Shown in pieces: positions 9,599 through 21,267 of a DNA stretch of 64,000 bases. Below the pieces are notes generated by a model. It did not search any database, was not told where the DNA came from, and worked only from the letters and a program-made list of their open reading frames with translations. The stretch comes from Mantamonas sphyraenae (taxonomy: Eukaryota; CRuMs; Mantamonadidae), in NCBI GenBank assembly GCA_026936335.1, contig JAPMXV010000069.1, positions 62,001-126,000 on the forward strand. Direction: 5' to 3'. Every line of letters starts with the position of its first letter. Position 1 is the stretch's first letter. The translations under genes and the position numbers were made by a program.

Positions 9599-10732
9599 TC
9601 ATCCGTAGAGAGAGTCGTAGTCAATAACAGTGCGTGGCTGTCCATTCTCGTCGTGTGTGCTTGAACTGTTGTTGGAGTTGGATTCCGAGGCCTGTGCGTC
9701 GCCTTGGTGGTTGTCGTTGTCGTTGCTTGTCTCCTGCACAGGGAGTTCGTAGCGACACAGGGGACAGGTGTTGTTCTTTTCCAACCACGCATCCACACAC
9801 TCTGGATGGTAGTTGTGTTTGCAGGGCAGTGTCTTTTGCTGGTCGCCCTCACGGAAGGGATCTTTGCACACGCAACACTCTTCGTTCTTGCTGGCCAGCT
9901 CCTTGTCCACCTGCACCACAGGCAATGCCTCCACAGCCTCTTTGGATGCCCCCTTGCTCTTTGCATTGGCCTGCGCCTGTTCAAACAGCTGTGCCATTTG
10001 TGCTTCGGCATCGCCTGCCTGGCCGTCGCCCGCGAGCAGGCCTCCGCCAGCAAGCAACTGCTGCAGCTGTGCCAGCAGCCCCACCTGCTGATCATGTGAG
10101 ATGTTTGTGCCTTGAAGGCCCTGTGACATGCTGTTGGGTGTGAGGTGAGGTGAGCGATCCCTGTCGTTGTGTTTTCGAGCAAACTCTCCCACGGGGAACA
10201 CTCACAGCTGTGCAATGGGTTGCTCGTGCGCTTGGATGTTCATCATGAGCGTGCTCATGGCCTGTGCCATGCCCTCCATGTTCCACGGGTTGTCGTCATC
10301 ATTGTGGCCGCCTGTGCTCGTGCTACTTGTCGTGCTGTTGTTGCTGGATTCCGCTTCCGGCTGCGACTGCGTTGTCGTCGTCGCAGAGTTGGCCTTGTCA
10401 TCGTCTGCTTCCTCCTCGTCACCTCCCGTTTGGCCCTTGCGCAACCTGCGCGCTTTGTTTTTGCGCATGCGCCTGCGTCGCTCCAGAGGGGACACCTCGG
10501 AGACGACGACTTCCTCCACCATTCGGCTGCTACACTTGGCACAGCTGTACTGGTCGTTGCCCAGTTCCCTGGCAATCGTCTGGCTTCCACAGTCATGGCA
10601 CATGAAGCGACGTCCCTGTGTGCCAGCCCCACTGCCCGCCGGTGTCTGTGAAACACCATGGTCTTGCCAGTACGACGCCATGTCGTACAGGGTACTTTGA
10701 ATTGGGTCGATCTTAGCGTACTGCAACTTCAT
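9599..10732 (-). CDS. RNF126/RNF115-type RING-H2 E3 ubiquitin ligase
   Basis: Two exons (10206-10732 and 9599-10130) join in phase across a 75-base intron to give 352 residues. Residues about 44-68 form a CxxC...CxxC zinc ribbon (FMCHDCGSQTIAR and SCAKCSSRM) like the N-terminal zinc finger of RNF126/RNF115, which recruits BAG6 and ubiquitin in animals. A RING-H2 finger near residues 260-302 shows CCVCKDPFREGD, LPCKHNYHPECVDAWL and CPLCR. The layout of N-terminal zinc finger, disordered acidic middle and C-terminal RING is that of the RNF126/RNF115 group. The family role is quality-control ubiquitination of mislocalised hydrophobic proteins. A few residues upstream of the zinc finger could instead mark another E3 subfamily. 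Confidence 0.8.
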
Positions 10733-10757
10733 TCCTCAGCTTGACACCCTCATGAAC

Positions 10758-12567
10758 TCAATAGTTGCCTCTCAGACGCACCATGGCATTGTTGTACGCC
10801 TGGATGTCGCCTTGGGTGAGTTGGTCGCGCGACCAATTGCCCGACGAGCCACGGCGGTAGAATCGCTTCTTCTTCTTGGTGAAGATCTCGTCCAGGTTGC
10901 ATGTGGTGGCCGTGCTGTGGAAGATGCTGTCTGCGTCCATCGTCTGCGAACGCAACGCCTCCATCACATTGGCCGAGCGTGCCCACTGCGGCACCAGCTC
11001 GTCATCCTCGCTCTCTGAATCCGACGACGATTCGTACTCGCTCTCGTCGTCTCCCTCCGACTCGTACTCGCCAAACGGATCGTCTTCCTGCTGCTGTTGC
11101 TGCGATCCTTCCACCCCGTTGTTTGCCGCTGCTGCGCCAGAGGCTGAAGGGGACGACGACGACGAAACCTCCCTGCCTGCGGGCCCTTCGTCCACATCCA
11201 TCGCATCTTCCGAGGCACTGTGATGGCTGCTGGTAGGGCCGTTTGTGGGCTGGGTATGCACCCTGCTGTTGCTGGAGGAGGTTGTGGTGGTGGCCGACGT
11301 CGGCGGCCGATGCAACACCGAACGCGTGCTGCCAGACATGGATGCCGACGCAGGCGTGCCTGCTGCGGCGGCGGATGTGGACGATGCCGATGCCGCCGCC
11401 GTTCCCGCACGCTGATACTGCTCCTCCAGGTGTTTGTACATGCGCAGCTTCTCCTCGTACTCCTTGCGCTTCTGCTCCAGTGCCAGGCGGCGAGCACGCT
11501 CCTGGTCCTCTGCCGCCGTGCTCTCCTGCTGTGTGGGCGGCGTGGCCGCCGACGACGCCGACGACGAAAACGAGGACTGTGCCGTCCCGGTGGGCGGCGT
11601 GGCACCGGTACTGCCACTGCTGCTGCCACTTGTGGGTGTGCTCTTGGGGAAGGCGGGCGCCTTGCCTACGCCTGCGGATTGTTGTGACTGCTGCTGCGGC
11701 TGCTGCTGTGTGTCACTGCCCACACTGGGTCGAGAGGGAAGACTGGTGGGCACCGCCGTGTGGGCGGCTGCCTGCTGCTGGGCAGCCTGTGCTGCCAGGG
11801 CCTGCGCCTGAGCCTTTCGCCTCTCCATCTCTTGATTCATCTGTGCCAGGCGTGCACGTTTGTCCGCCTTTTCCCTGAGCTTGCGCTCCTCCTCCTGGAT
11901 GGCCGCCATGCGCTCTGCATGCCGCCTGCGCTTCTCCTCGTTGCGCTTGCGAATCTCCTCCTCCCGTGCTTTGCGCTCCGCCGCAATCCGTGCCGCACGC
12001 TCCTCCTCCTTGACGCGCATCTCCTCCATCTTCTTGCGCAACGTCTCCTCCTTGCGACGCTGCAACTCGGCTCGCTTGTCCTCGCGCATCTTGTCCACGC
12101 GGTCCTTCAGCGACGCACCGGACACGTCACCCAACCCCATCGACACCGATCCCGCACGCACGCTGCTGCTGCTCGACACACGAGACGCAGACGCAGATGC
12201 ACCCGCGGCCACAGATGATGCAGTAGCCGTGGAGGTGGCTCCACCGCCAGCAGCTCCTCCTGCGCTGCTGTTGCTGCTCGCCATTGCGTTGGCGGCTGCG
12301 GTTGCATTCGACGGAGGCAATGCGTGCCCAGAGGGCGTCGATGTGCCCGTGCTGCCCGACAGTGCCAACTGCAAGCGACGCTGCTGCTCCATGCGCTGGC
12401 GACGCTTGGCTGCCTCTGCAAGCTGCTTCTCACGCGTTTGTTTGGCAATTTCCAGCGCCATCACCTTGGGTGCTCCCTTGCGCGACGCGCTGCCCTGTTG
12501 CTGTTTGGCTGTTGCTGCCTCTTTGGCTGCTTTGGCCTCTGCTGTTTCCTGTGCCTGTTCCTTCTGA

Positions 12568-12599
<32 letters not shown>

Positions 12600-15500
12600 T
12601 TGTGCAAGCAGAGTAGGCGAGTCTGGTGGAGTCACAAACGCCTCATCCTCCTCCTCATCCTCATCCTCCTCATCCTCTTGTTCTGCGTCTTTGTCCTCCT
12701 CTTCCTCTTCCTCTTCCTCTTTGCTCGGCTGCGTCTGCTCGTCCACCTCGATGGCATCCGTGGCCTCTTCCGTGTGCATGGTGGCGCCTGAAGTGGAAAA
12801 CCATGGTTGCACCTTGCCCGATGCGTTGGATGCATCGTGCTGCATGCGGCTCTGCAGAGGTGCAGCAGCAGTGGCATCAGCGACTCCAGTGGACGACGAC
12901 GAGGACGTCGATTCGCTCGATACGCGCATGCGCTTGGGCGACGGAACGTCTGCCTGTTCAGCCTCGTCGTGTTGCTCTTCGCTTGCCTCCTCTTGCATCT
13001 CTTCCAACGATCGCTTGGGCGACACACGCTGCGGTGTCGACGCAGCCTTTGGCGGCGAAAAGGTAAAGGACAGCGGCGACATGGCAGCCATGGATGCCTG
13101 GGCTTCCTGTGCATGTGCCACAGGCGACAGGGTGCTGGCTGCCTGCTTCTTCGGCTCCTGCTCCTCCTGCTGCTCTTGCTCGTCTGCGATCGGTTCCTCT
13201 TCTTGCACCGGGGCATCATCCACCTCAATGCGTGTCTCCTCCTCCTCCTCCTGTGCAATTGCCATCGACGCACGTGTGCGACGTCGTGACCCCTTGGTGG
13301 CCTTTGTTGCCTTGGTGGCCTTTGTTGCCTTGTGGTGTGGCTCTGCATCAGCTGGTGTGACTTCCTCCTGCACTTGCCCCTGTTCCTCCTCTTGCTCTTC
13401 CTCCTCCTGCTGTGCGACAGCCATCGAAGCTCGCGTGCGACGACGCGACGACGACGACGATGACGACGACGATGACGATGCCTTCTTCGGTGCTCTCTTC
13501 TTGCTTGCTTCGGGCTTGGCTTCAGCCGCCGACCTGACCTCTTCTTTCACCATCTCCTGTGCCTTTTCCACCTCTTGCTCCTGGGCCACAGCCATGGAGG
13601 CACGCGTGCGACGACGAGATGACGACGTCGTGCTCGATGACGTTTTCGACGACGCCTTCTTCGTCTTCTTCTTCATCTTCATGTCCTTCTCGTGCTCTGT
13701 TTCCTCAGCTTCATCAGTCTCGGACTCTTCCTGCTGGGCAATGGCCATGGATGCACGCGTGCGACGGCGTGTCGCAGTCGACGATGCCTTCTTCTTCTTC
13801 TTGGTTGCCTTTGTCTTTGGTGCGGTTTCGGATTCGATCTCGCTGGCTGCAGACTCGTCCCCTGCTCCATCCTCTGCCTCGGACTCTTCCTGCTGGGCAA
13901 TGGCCATGGATGCACGCGTGCGACGGCGTGTCGCAGTCGACGATGCCTTCTTCTTCTTCTTCTTGGTTGCCTTTGTCTTTGGTGCGGTTTCGGATTCGAT
14001 CTCGCTGGCTGCAGACTCGTCCCCTGCTCCATCCTCCGCCTCGGACTCTTCCTGCTGGGCGATGGCCATGGATGCACGCGTGCGACGGCGTGTGGTGCGT
14101 TCGCTCGATGCCTTTGTGCCACGCTTGCCAGTTGACCTGCTCTTGCTCTTGCTCTTGCTGGCAGCAGCCTTCTCCTCGGCTTCAGCGTCAAAGACGCCCG
14201 TGGTGACGACCTCGTCGGTGTCCATCACGTCGCTCGCCTTTGCAGTCTCCCCCACCTGCTCCTCCTGCTCCTCCTGTTGTTGCACAATGGCCATCGAGGC
14301 ACGTGTGCGACGACGAGAGGTGGACGCCGTCGATGAAGTCGACGCCTTCTTCACCTTCTTTGTCTTCCTCACCTTTTGCGGCTCCGACTTCTGCTGCTGC
14401 TGCTGCTGCTCTTCTTCACCTTTAGCCTGTGTGGGCTCCACATCCACCTCGCTGGCAGACTCGTCTTCCACCATGGCCTCCTCCTGCTCCTCCTGCTGTG
14501 CAATTGCCATCGAAGCACGCGTGCGACGTCGTGTGCTGGTTGTGCTCGATTTCTTGCCTGCCTTCTTGCTTGCCTTCTTGCTTGTCTTCCTCTCCGGCTC
14601 CGCTTCGCTCTCGCTGGCCGATTCCTCTTCCTGTTGGGCAATCGCCATGGAGGCACGCGTGCGACGGCGGTACGACGTTGACTTCTGTGCTGCCTTCACC
14701 TCTGGTTGAGCCTCCTCAACCTCGGTGGCGCTCTCATCATCTTCGGTTTGCTGCTCTTGTTGCTCCCCTTGCTGATCCTGCTCCTCCTGCTGGATAATGG
14801 CCATAGATGCACGCGTGCGACGGCGTGTGGTGCGTCCATTGCTGCTGCTCTTCGACGACCTCGTCGCTTTGCTCTTGCTCTTGCTCTTGCTTGCCTTCTT
14901 CTCCTCCGCCGGGGCTTCAGCTTCACGCTCAGTCTCGGTTTCAGTCTCGGTTTCGGGCTCGCTGGCAGATTGCTCCTCCTCTTGCTGTGCCATTGCCATC
15001 GAGGCACGCGTCCTGCGACGTGTGGCTGGCTTCTTCACAACCTCGGCCTCCACTTCGCTGGACGACTCCACATCAGTCTCCTTCGTTTCCTCGTCTGCTT
15101 CCTGTGCAACGGCCATGGAAGCACGCGTACGACGGCGTGAGGAAGTTTCCTTCTTCTTCTTCTTCGCTGCCTTTGTCTTGGTCGTTGGCTCCAACTTGGC
15201 CTCCTCGGCCTCGGTGGCACATTCATCATCAGTTTGCTCCTCCTCCTGCTGAACAATGGCCATGGATGCACGTGTGCGACGGCGTGTCGTGCGCGCCACT
15301 GCTGCTGCTCTTCGACGACCTCGTTGCTTTGCCCTTGCTCTTGCTCGTGCGCGTTCTCGTTCCTTCATCCTCCACCTGCGCTTCAGCTTCACGCTCAGCC
15401 TCGGTTTCGGTCTCCGGTTCGGTTTCTTGCGCAGACACATTCTCCTTCTCCTCCTCCTCCTCCTCCTCTTGCTCCTCCTGCTGGACAATGGCCATGGATG

Positions 15501-17285
15501 CACGTGTGCGACGGCGTGTTGTTCTGGCTGCCTTCTTCATGGGCTCCACCTTGGTCTCCTCGGCCTCGTTGACCTCCTCGGTTTCGCTTGCAGACTCGTC
15601 AACTTGCTCCTGCTGGGCAATTGCCATCGACGCACGTGTGCGACGACGCGTCGTCCGGCCACCACTGCTCAGCGTCGTTTCGCTCTTGGTGCCTTTACCC
15701 TTGCTCTTGCTCGTTCTCGTGCGCGTGGTGGTGCTCTGTTCTTGCGTGGATTGCGCCTCCTCCTCCACCTCGACTGCAGCTTCACGCTCAGCCTCGGTGT
15801 CAGCCTCCTCCTCGTCTGCAGAGTCCTCCTCCTTCGCTTCCTCCTGCACAATAGCCATTGAGGCGCGCGTGCGACGGCGTGTGGAGCTCCTGCCACCTTT
15901 CTTGCTGGCTTCCTCCACCTCCATCGCCGCGACTTTGTCCTCGCTCGCGCTGGCGCTCGCATTTTCCTGTGCCTCAGCCACCGACGAACGTGTGCGCCGC
16001 TTTGATCCCTTTGCATGCGTCGTCGTCGTGCTGTCCTCCTGCTCTTCCTCCCCCTTCTGCTCCACCGCCATCGAGGCTCGCGTGCGGCGACGTGTCCTCT
16101 TGGTTGCTTTCTTGCTTGTCATCACCTCGGCCTCCTCGGTCTCGGCCTCTTCACCACTGTCCTCTCCCTTCTCTTCTTCATCTTCTTCCTCTTCCTCGTC
16201 CTCCTCCTTCTGCTCCACCGCCATCGAGGCTCGCGTGCGGCGACGTGTTGCACGTCCACTTGACGACGACGTGCTCCTGCCCCTGCCACCATTCTTCTTT
16301 GCCTTTGTCTTGGTTGCCTTGCGCACAGTGCTGCTTGTCTCTTCCTCTGCCTCCTCTTCCTCCTCTTCCTCCTCTTCCTTCTGCTCCACCGCCATGGATG
16401 CTCGCGTGCGGCGACGCGTTCCCCCGGCCTTGTTTGCCTTTCCACGTGCCTTGGGTGCCACCACCACTGACATGTCGTCCGCGCTCGAATCGCTCTCTTC
16501 TTCGTCCTCCTTCTCGCTATCGAGTGCAACGTCCACGTCTGCAATGTCCGCGGCCTCCACCTCCTGATCCGCCTGCTCGCTCTCTGCCTTTTGACTCTGT
16601 CCACACGCGCACCATCCCCGTGTCAGTCTCTCTCTACACCGTGTACGCATCCCAAGTGTACATGTGCACATGTTGCTCTGTGTTTTTGCTTCCCCACATG
16701 CCATCTCCTCTCGCACGTGCCCTTGTTCAACTGACCGTTGGTTTTCGCGCCAACATGGTGCCCGTCTGCTTCTTGTCCGCCTCCTCCTTCTCCAACTCCA
16801 TCAGCAGATTCTTGCTGGGCATCTCATTCCCTTGCGTCTGTTTCGTCTTGCCCTGTGCGTTCTCTGCCATGTTTTCCGCCTGCTCCGTGCATCCCCGTCG
16901 TCCGTGTCAGGATTCAAAATCACCGATCACCGCGCCTTTCAAAATCCGTCTCCCGCGAAACTCACGTTGTCTCCGCCTGTGGGCCGGTCGTACATGCCCT
17001 TCAATGTGTTCATACCCACCCTAGATTTGGTGGCTCGCTTCTTGCGAGTTGACGGCGTCTGTGGCAAGCCCATTTTGCTGTTCCGGCGCCCATGTGTCAG
17101 CTGATCGCACGCGCCAAAACACCCTTCTCGCTTGTCTTCGCTCACCTTCCGGCCTGCAGCACAACACGCGTCTCGTGCACCAGCTCGTTCAGCCATTCCT
17201 GGTTCTGTTCGTGCTGTGCGTCGCATTCCTTGATCTTGGCGTCCCTCAACGACCGGAGGTTACCCAGGATGGAGTTCAACGACAT
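10758..17285 (-). CDS. INCENP: Giant INCENP (inner centromere protein), chromosomal passenger complex
   Basis: INCENP is the scaffold that activates Aurora B and binds survivin and borealin. Four exons: 17146-17285, 16966-17077, 16736-16879, 10758-16596; about 2,077 residues, over twice the animal length. The N-terminus has the survivin/borealin-binding helix pattern (QNQEWLNELVHETRVVL) followed by GLPQTPSTRKKRA, parallel to the animal PKTPSQKNRRKKR segment. The middle is a repeat array with 20 RRRTRASM-type units between charged linkers. Next is a long charged single-alpha-helix region (near genome 11830-12110), which in animal INCENP binds microtubules. The C-terminus is an IN-box: LVPQWARSANVMEAL, NLDEIFTKKKKRFYRRG and the SSGNW motif, where Aurora phosphorylates the adjacent serines. 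The total exon length leaves one extra base: a frame shift lies near 15285-15302. Three introns each contain CTGACAC. Confidence 0.9.
13240..16430 (-). repeat. Twenty-copy RRRTRASM-type coding repeat array within INCENP
   Basis: Twenty degenerate copies of the core RRRTRASMA(I/V)xQ(Q/E)E are spaced roughly 35-70 residues apart by acidic and Lys-rich linkers. Seven copies lie 5' of the frame shift and thirteen 3' of it. One copy is divergent (KRRTRSSVAEAQE). The two copies near 13740-14070 are almost identical at the DNA level over about 150 bases, including the linker, which suggests recent duplication or gene conversion. Confidence 0.9.
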
Positions 17286-17464
17286 CGCTGCTGCTTTTTC
17301 TGTTCGCCTTGGTCACATTTGCGCACATCCTCCTCACCTCCGCCTTCGCCCCATGTGTTTCCTGTTCCCTACGTGCACACACACACCCAAGTGACATTGC
17401 TGTATTGCACTGCAGAAGCAGAGAATGCGCTGGCGGAACCAAGTCAGGATTTTCTTTCTGCGCC
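17286..17464. promoter_or_regulatory. Divergent upstream region between INCENP and the SUT-like transporter
   Basis: This 179-base gap separates two opposite start codons and presumably carries both promoters. No clear TATA element is visible. Confidence 0.35.
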
Positions 17465-19472
17465 ATGCTGCGTGGCTACTCGCGCTGGAGTCGCCTCATA
17501 GTCGTCTCCCTTGGTGGTCTTGCTCTCGAATTAGCTTGTAAGTGATCTACAATGGTCTCCGTGGGTGTTGGTGGTGTGTGTGTTTGTGTGTGTATGTGTG
17601 ATCTGTCAAACTATGCTGTGAGAGCGCGTGTAGCTCACAATTCTTTCCACCGCCGCCGCCCTGCAGACGCCGTCGAGGCTTCTTACACCACACCTCTCTT
17701 TCTCGAATATGGCATGCCTCTGGAGTGGTCCTCCATGGTGTGGGTCATGTCTCCGCTGGTGGGATTCTTCCTGCAGCCCGTCCTGGGCCACTACAGCGAC
17801 GCTTGCCGCAGCAAGCTCGGACGCAGACGGCCCTTCATCATCCCTTTCGTCCTCTGCTCCACCATCGGCCTTTCACTTTTCACATTCTGGTGCGTTTCCA
17901 GCCCCTTCCTTGCCCCCACCACCATCCATCGCCCTGCATCCCGTCCCCTTTTCCCGTTTGCCCCGTCGTGCCCGGGCTCCCAGCGCGTGCGCAGCCGCCG
18001 CATGCCGCCTGTGCGTCCGCGCGTCGTCGGCCCTTTCCCCGCGGGGCATTTTCCCTGCGTGTTGCGCGACACGCGCGAGCGCACCGTGAAACAGACCTTG
18101 GTGCAACTGACACATGTGTGTGGTGTGGTGTGGGGGTGGGTATACGTGATGCAGCCGTGAGCTTGCAGGCCAACATGCTCTCGTGTTGGCAGCGATCTCG
18201 TTCATGATGATCGATCTGGGACTGGACACGCTCATGGGCCCTTCGCGCACAATTGTCTCGGACATGGTTGCACACACGCAGCAGGACCGGGCCATGTCCA
18301 TTTACACGGTGATTTCCGCCCTTGGGGGCATTGCTGGCTTTGTTGTGGGTTCCATCAAGTTGCTGGACCTGCTTCCGGGACTCGGCGTGCTGGGCGACAA
18401 CGAACAGGTCCTCTACCTCCTCACCGCCGCCCTTCTTGTGTTCTTCTACACCATTTCACTGTCCGCCGCCGATGACAAGCCTCTGGACAGGTTAGAAATC
18501 GAGTGGGCCATGGAGAACGGCTATGTGGACGAACCGGTGCCCATCACCGCCGCCGCCGCAGGTGCCGTCGCCTCCCAGGGCGAAAAGACGCCCCTCATCA
18601 AACGACCCAAAGGATCCATCAACGGTGGCGAAATGAAGATGACTGCTGCCACGGACAGCAGCAACCATCTGGACGGTGATGGGGGCCGCCACGGGGACGG
18701 ACGCCGTTCTGCAAGCGAGGACGACGGCGACGACAACCGCGCCGCCATTGTGCAGGTGTTGGATCTCATGATGCACATGCCACCCACTCTCAAGCGCATC
18801 TATGTGATGACCCTGTTTTCCTGGATCGGCGTGCTGATCTTCATCTTCTTCAACTCCCATTGGGCCGGCGAGGCTCTCTTTGGCGGCGACCCCTACGCAC
18901 CCGCCGGTTCGACCAAACGCATGCTGTACCAAGAAGGCGTGCGACTGGCCAGTCTGGGCATGGGATTGTCTGCCTTTGTCACCTTTTTCTCGGGCCTGGT
19001 GTTGAACCGCGTGCTGCGTCTCTTTCGCGTCAGCACCGTGTATGCCTTTACCATGCTGTTCTTCCTGGCCACCACTGTGTTGTTACATCTCATTCGCCAC
19101 CCTGTGGCCCTCCTCGTCTGTTTCTCCCTCTTTGGCGTCCCATACGCCTCCATCCTCGTCGTCCCGTACGCCGTCGCCGCAAACGTCGCCGCAGACGACG
19201 AGGTGGCCACCTACATCAACGTCCTCAACACAACCATGGCCGCAGCCCAGCTCCTGGTCAGCTTTGTGTCCGGTGTCATCATCCAAACCTTTGGCGTGCA
19301 AACACTCATCGTCGGCGGCGGCGTCCTTTCCGCCCTCGGTGGTCTTGCCAGCCTCTCCCTGCGCGTGAATCCCTCCGGTCGCAAGATTGTGTTTGCCCCC
19401 GCCGGTGAGAGCATCGATGATGCCGCTGCGTTGGACCCCGAGGCTCCTATGTACGGCACCGCAGAAGCTTGA
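17465..19472 (+). CDS. Sucrose/SLC45-type major facilitator transporter
   Basis: Three exons (17465-17537, 17667-17889, 18155-19472) splice to 537 residues with all phases consistent. The protein is a 12-helix MFS symporter of the plant SUT / animal SLC45 glycoside-pentoside-hexuronide-like group, which carries sucrose or other sugars with protons. Visible signatures are GHYSDACRSKLGRRRPFI between helices 2 and 3, then FMMIDLGLDTLMGPSRTIV in helix 4 (plant SUTs have LLDVANN...QGPCRALLADL). A central cytoplasmic loop contains a Gly/Asp-rich stretch before helix 7 (FSWIGVLIFIFFNSHWAGEALFG, read in pieces from 18808). Intron 2 has CTGACAC before its acceptor. Substrate cannot be told from sequence. 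It shares its upstream region with INCENP. Confidence 0.8.
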
Positions 19473-19515
19473 GCAACAGAGTGCGCCCGCGCCAATACAA
19501 CAATTCTGTCAACAC

Positions 19516-20136
19516 ATGCAAACGTGCAGGAGGGATAGTGCGTGGGTGGTTGTGTCGATGACGTTGTCGTTGCTTTTCCTGCTCCTACCGTTGGCAGTTT
19601 CGGTGGCTGCAGATGCCCACTGCCAAGGTGGCGAATCCCCAGACGGGTGCTGTGCCACCTGTGCCCCAGGATGGATGGGCAACTGCACATGCTCCATCTC
19701 CCAAGAATGTGGCAACCCCAACGGCACCACATGCGACTGGTATGACGTGTGCCTCGCTGCACACACGCCGGACTGCAGCGACGTGACCAAAATCATGCAG
19801 GACAAATGCGTACAATACCAGCAGCTCGAACCTCGCCTCTCCCCCATTGGCCAACAGTGGTCCAAGTATGTGCGACCCTGTCTCATGCGTACCCTGGCCA
19901 CAGAAGCCCTGCTTCCGGCTGCCAACGGTGTGGTCTCCTGCAAGACTGCCGACGACGTGTTTTTCAAGCACCACCTCCCCTGCTACCTCGACGGACCCGT
20001 GTCCTTTTGTCAAATCTCCAACGATGACAAGTTTCGTGTCATTCTGGCTGCCGAGAACATCCTCTGGACGCGTCACTTTTGGGAAGTCACCGAATCGGGC
20101 CTGGAACTGTTCAAAGCGTGTGAAGAGCGCGAGTAA
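19516..20136 (+). CDS. Small secreted cysteine-rich protein
   Basis: A 206-residue single-exon protein that I do not recognise. The hydrophobic stretch LSLLFLLLPLAVSVAADA after a short N-terminus with two arginines is a good signal peptide. The mature part has about 16 cysteines; the first half is the richest (GCCATCAPGWMGNCTC). The second half has spaced cysteines with PCLMRTLATEALLP and HLPCYLDGPVSFCQIS. Two possible N-glycosylation sequons lie in the first half (GNCTC and NPNGTTC). The ATG at 19516 is used because it provides a basic n-region; the ATG at 19558 is the alternative. It follows the transporter on the same strand with only 43 bases between, so it may be read from its 3' end. 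An extracellular or lumenal role is all that can be inferred. Confidence 0.7.
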   Translation: MQTCRRDSAWVVVSMTLSLLFLLLPLAVSVAADAHCQGGESPDGCCATCAPGWMGNCTCSISQECGNPNGTTCDWYDVCLAAHTPDCSDVTKIMQDKCVQYQQLEPRLSPIGQQWSKYVRPCLMRTLATEALLPAANGVVSCKTADDVFFKHHLPCYLDGPVSFCQISNDDKFRVILAAENILWTRHFWEVTESGLELFKACEERE

Positions 20137-20286
20137 AGTGGGTGCACGTGTTGCCATGTGCTATTTGCTTGTGGGTGTGTGTGTTGTGCTGTGTTCCCAA
20201 ACGGTGTAGTGCGCGTGGTGCGCACGTGCTTGCATTCCGGTGAATTGCGAACACCCCCAACAACCATGGTCGTCTACAACTTTTGT

Positions 20287-21193
20287 TCATTGGTTGGCAT
20301 CGATGGCCGCTTGGATGCGCTTGAGATCCTGGAGCATGCTTGTGACGTCGATGGCGTCCATCTCAAAGCGCAAGACGGTGTCCTGTGCCTGCAGGGTATT
20401 GCTATCTTGTGTGTTGTTGTTGTTGTTGCTGTTGTTGTTGTTGTTGTTGCCCCCTTGAGTGTTGTCGTCGTCGTTGTCGCCTGTGTCCCCGTCCTCTCCT
20501 CCTTCCCTTTCCTTGCTGTCGTCGCCGGCCACCTCGCTGGCGTGGTTGGGACGTTTGGCCAGAAACATCTCCACAATGGCACACGCCTTGTTCATGTCCT
20601 CCAGGTGGTTGCTTCGACTCTGAACATCCACACGCCATGACATCTGCTGCAGGTGGTTGTTGAACGTGCTCGCGTCACGCACCGCCGCGTGAATCTTGCT
20701 GCTCTCGTTTCGCCACACCTGACAAAGAAAACCCACCGTGTCAGCACCGCACCACGCCTCGTATCCGCACCACACCACCCCAACGGCATGCACACGGGAC
20801 ATATGCTCCGTGTCGCACACATGTGTGTGTTCACAACGCATTGCCAAAGGCACAGGGGCGCATGAAAAAGGCGCGTGGGGGAAACCAACTCACGCGCAGG
20901 AAGCCCTCTGTTTGCTCTTCGTCCAGGCCGCTCTGACCCAACTGCGTTTCCACATCCGCTTGCTGGGCATCCTGCGAGGCCAATTGACGCAGGAAGGCCA
21001 CAAGGGTGCTGATGAGTGCATCTGCCTGCGAGGCCTCCATACCCGAGTCCACAAACAACTCCAGGGGATCGTCGTCCTTCTTGCCGTAGAAGGAGGAGCC
21101 CACAAGCACCTTGACCAGGTGCGTGAAGGCGTGTGCTCCCAATGGATTGCTCAGGTCCGGTGGCGTGTTGGCACTGGCGCTGGAACTGGACAT
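20287..21193 (-). CDS. COMMD family protein with Asn-rich insertion
   Basis: Two exons (20894-21193 and 20287-20718) join in phase 0 to give 243 residues. The C-terminal half is a COMM domain: LQQMSWRVDVQSRS at its start and DTVLRFEMDAIDVTSML...LKRIQAAID at its end. COMMD proteins form the Commander complex with CCDC22, CCDC93 and the retriever subunits and recycle membrane proteins from endosomes. The N-terminal helical region follows the usual COMMD layout. Unusually, an insertion of acidic, Gly and Asn residues splits the COMM domain between its first and last strands. I cannot assign which of the ten COMMD paralogues it is. The intron has GCTGACAC. The gene diverges from fructose-1,6-bisphosphatase with 74 bases between start codons. 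Confidence 0.8.
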
Positions 21194-21267
21194 GAGGACG
21201 AGGTGTTGTGTGGCTTGCGGTGGCTGCTGCGGCGCAACCACCCGAAATCGAAACGCACACACCCCGT
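21194..21267. promoter_or_regulatory. Divergent promoter region, COMMD / fructose-1,6-bisphosphatase
   Basis: Only 74 bases separate the two opposite start codons. Both promoters must be compressed here or overlap coding sequence. Confidence 0.4.

Noticed and set aside
12691..14709. 672-residue plus-strand frame of Ser/Cys/Ala repeats
   Set aside because: It is the complement of the INCENP repeat array; its composition mirrors the minus-strand codons and shows no domain.
17890..18170. A suspected frame shift in the SUT-like transporter
   Set aside because: Using the acceptor ending at 18154 gives a phase-consistent splice and a total length divisible by three, so no indel is needed.
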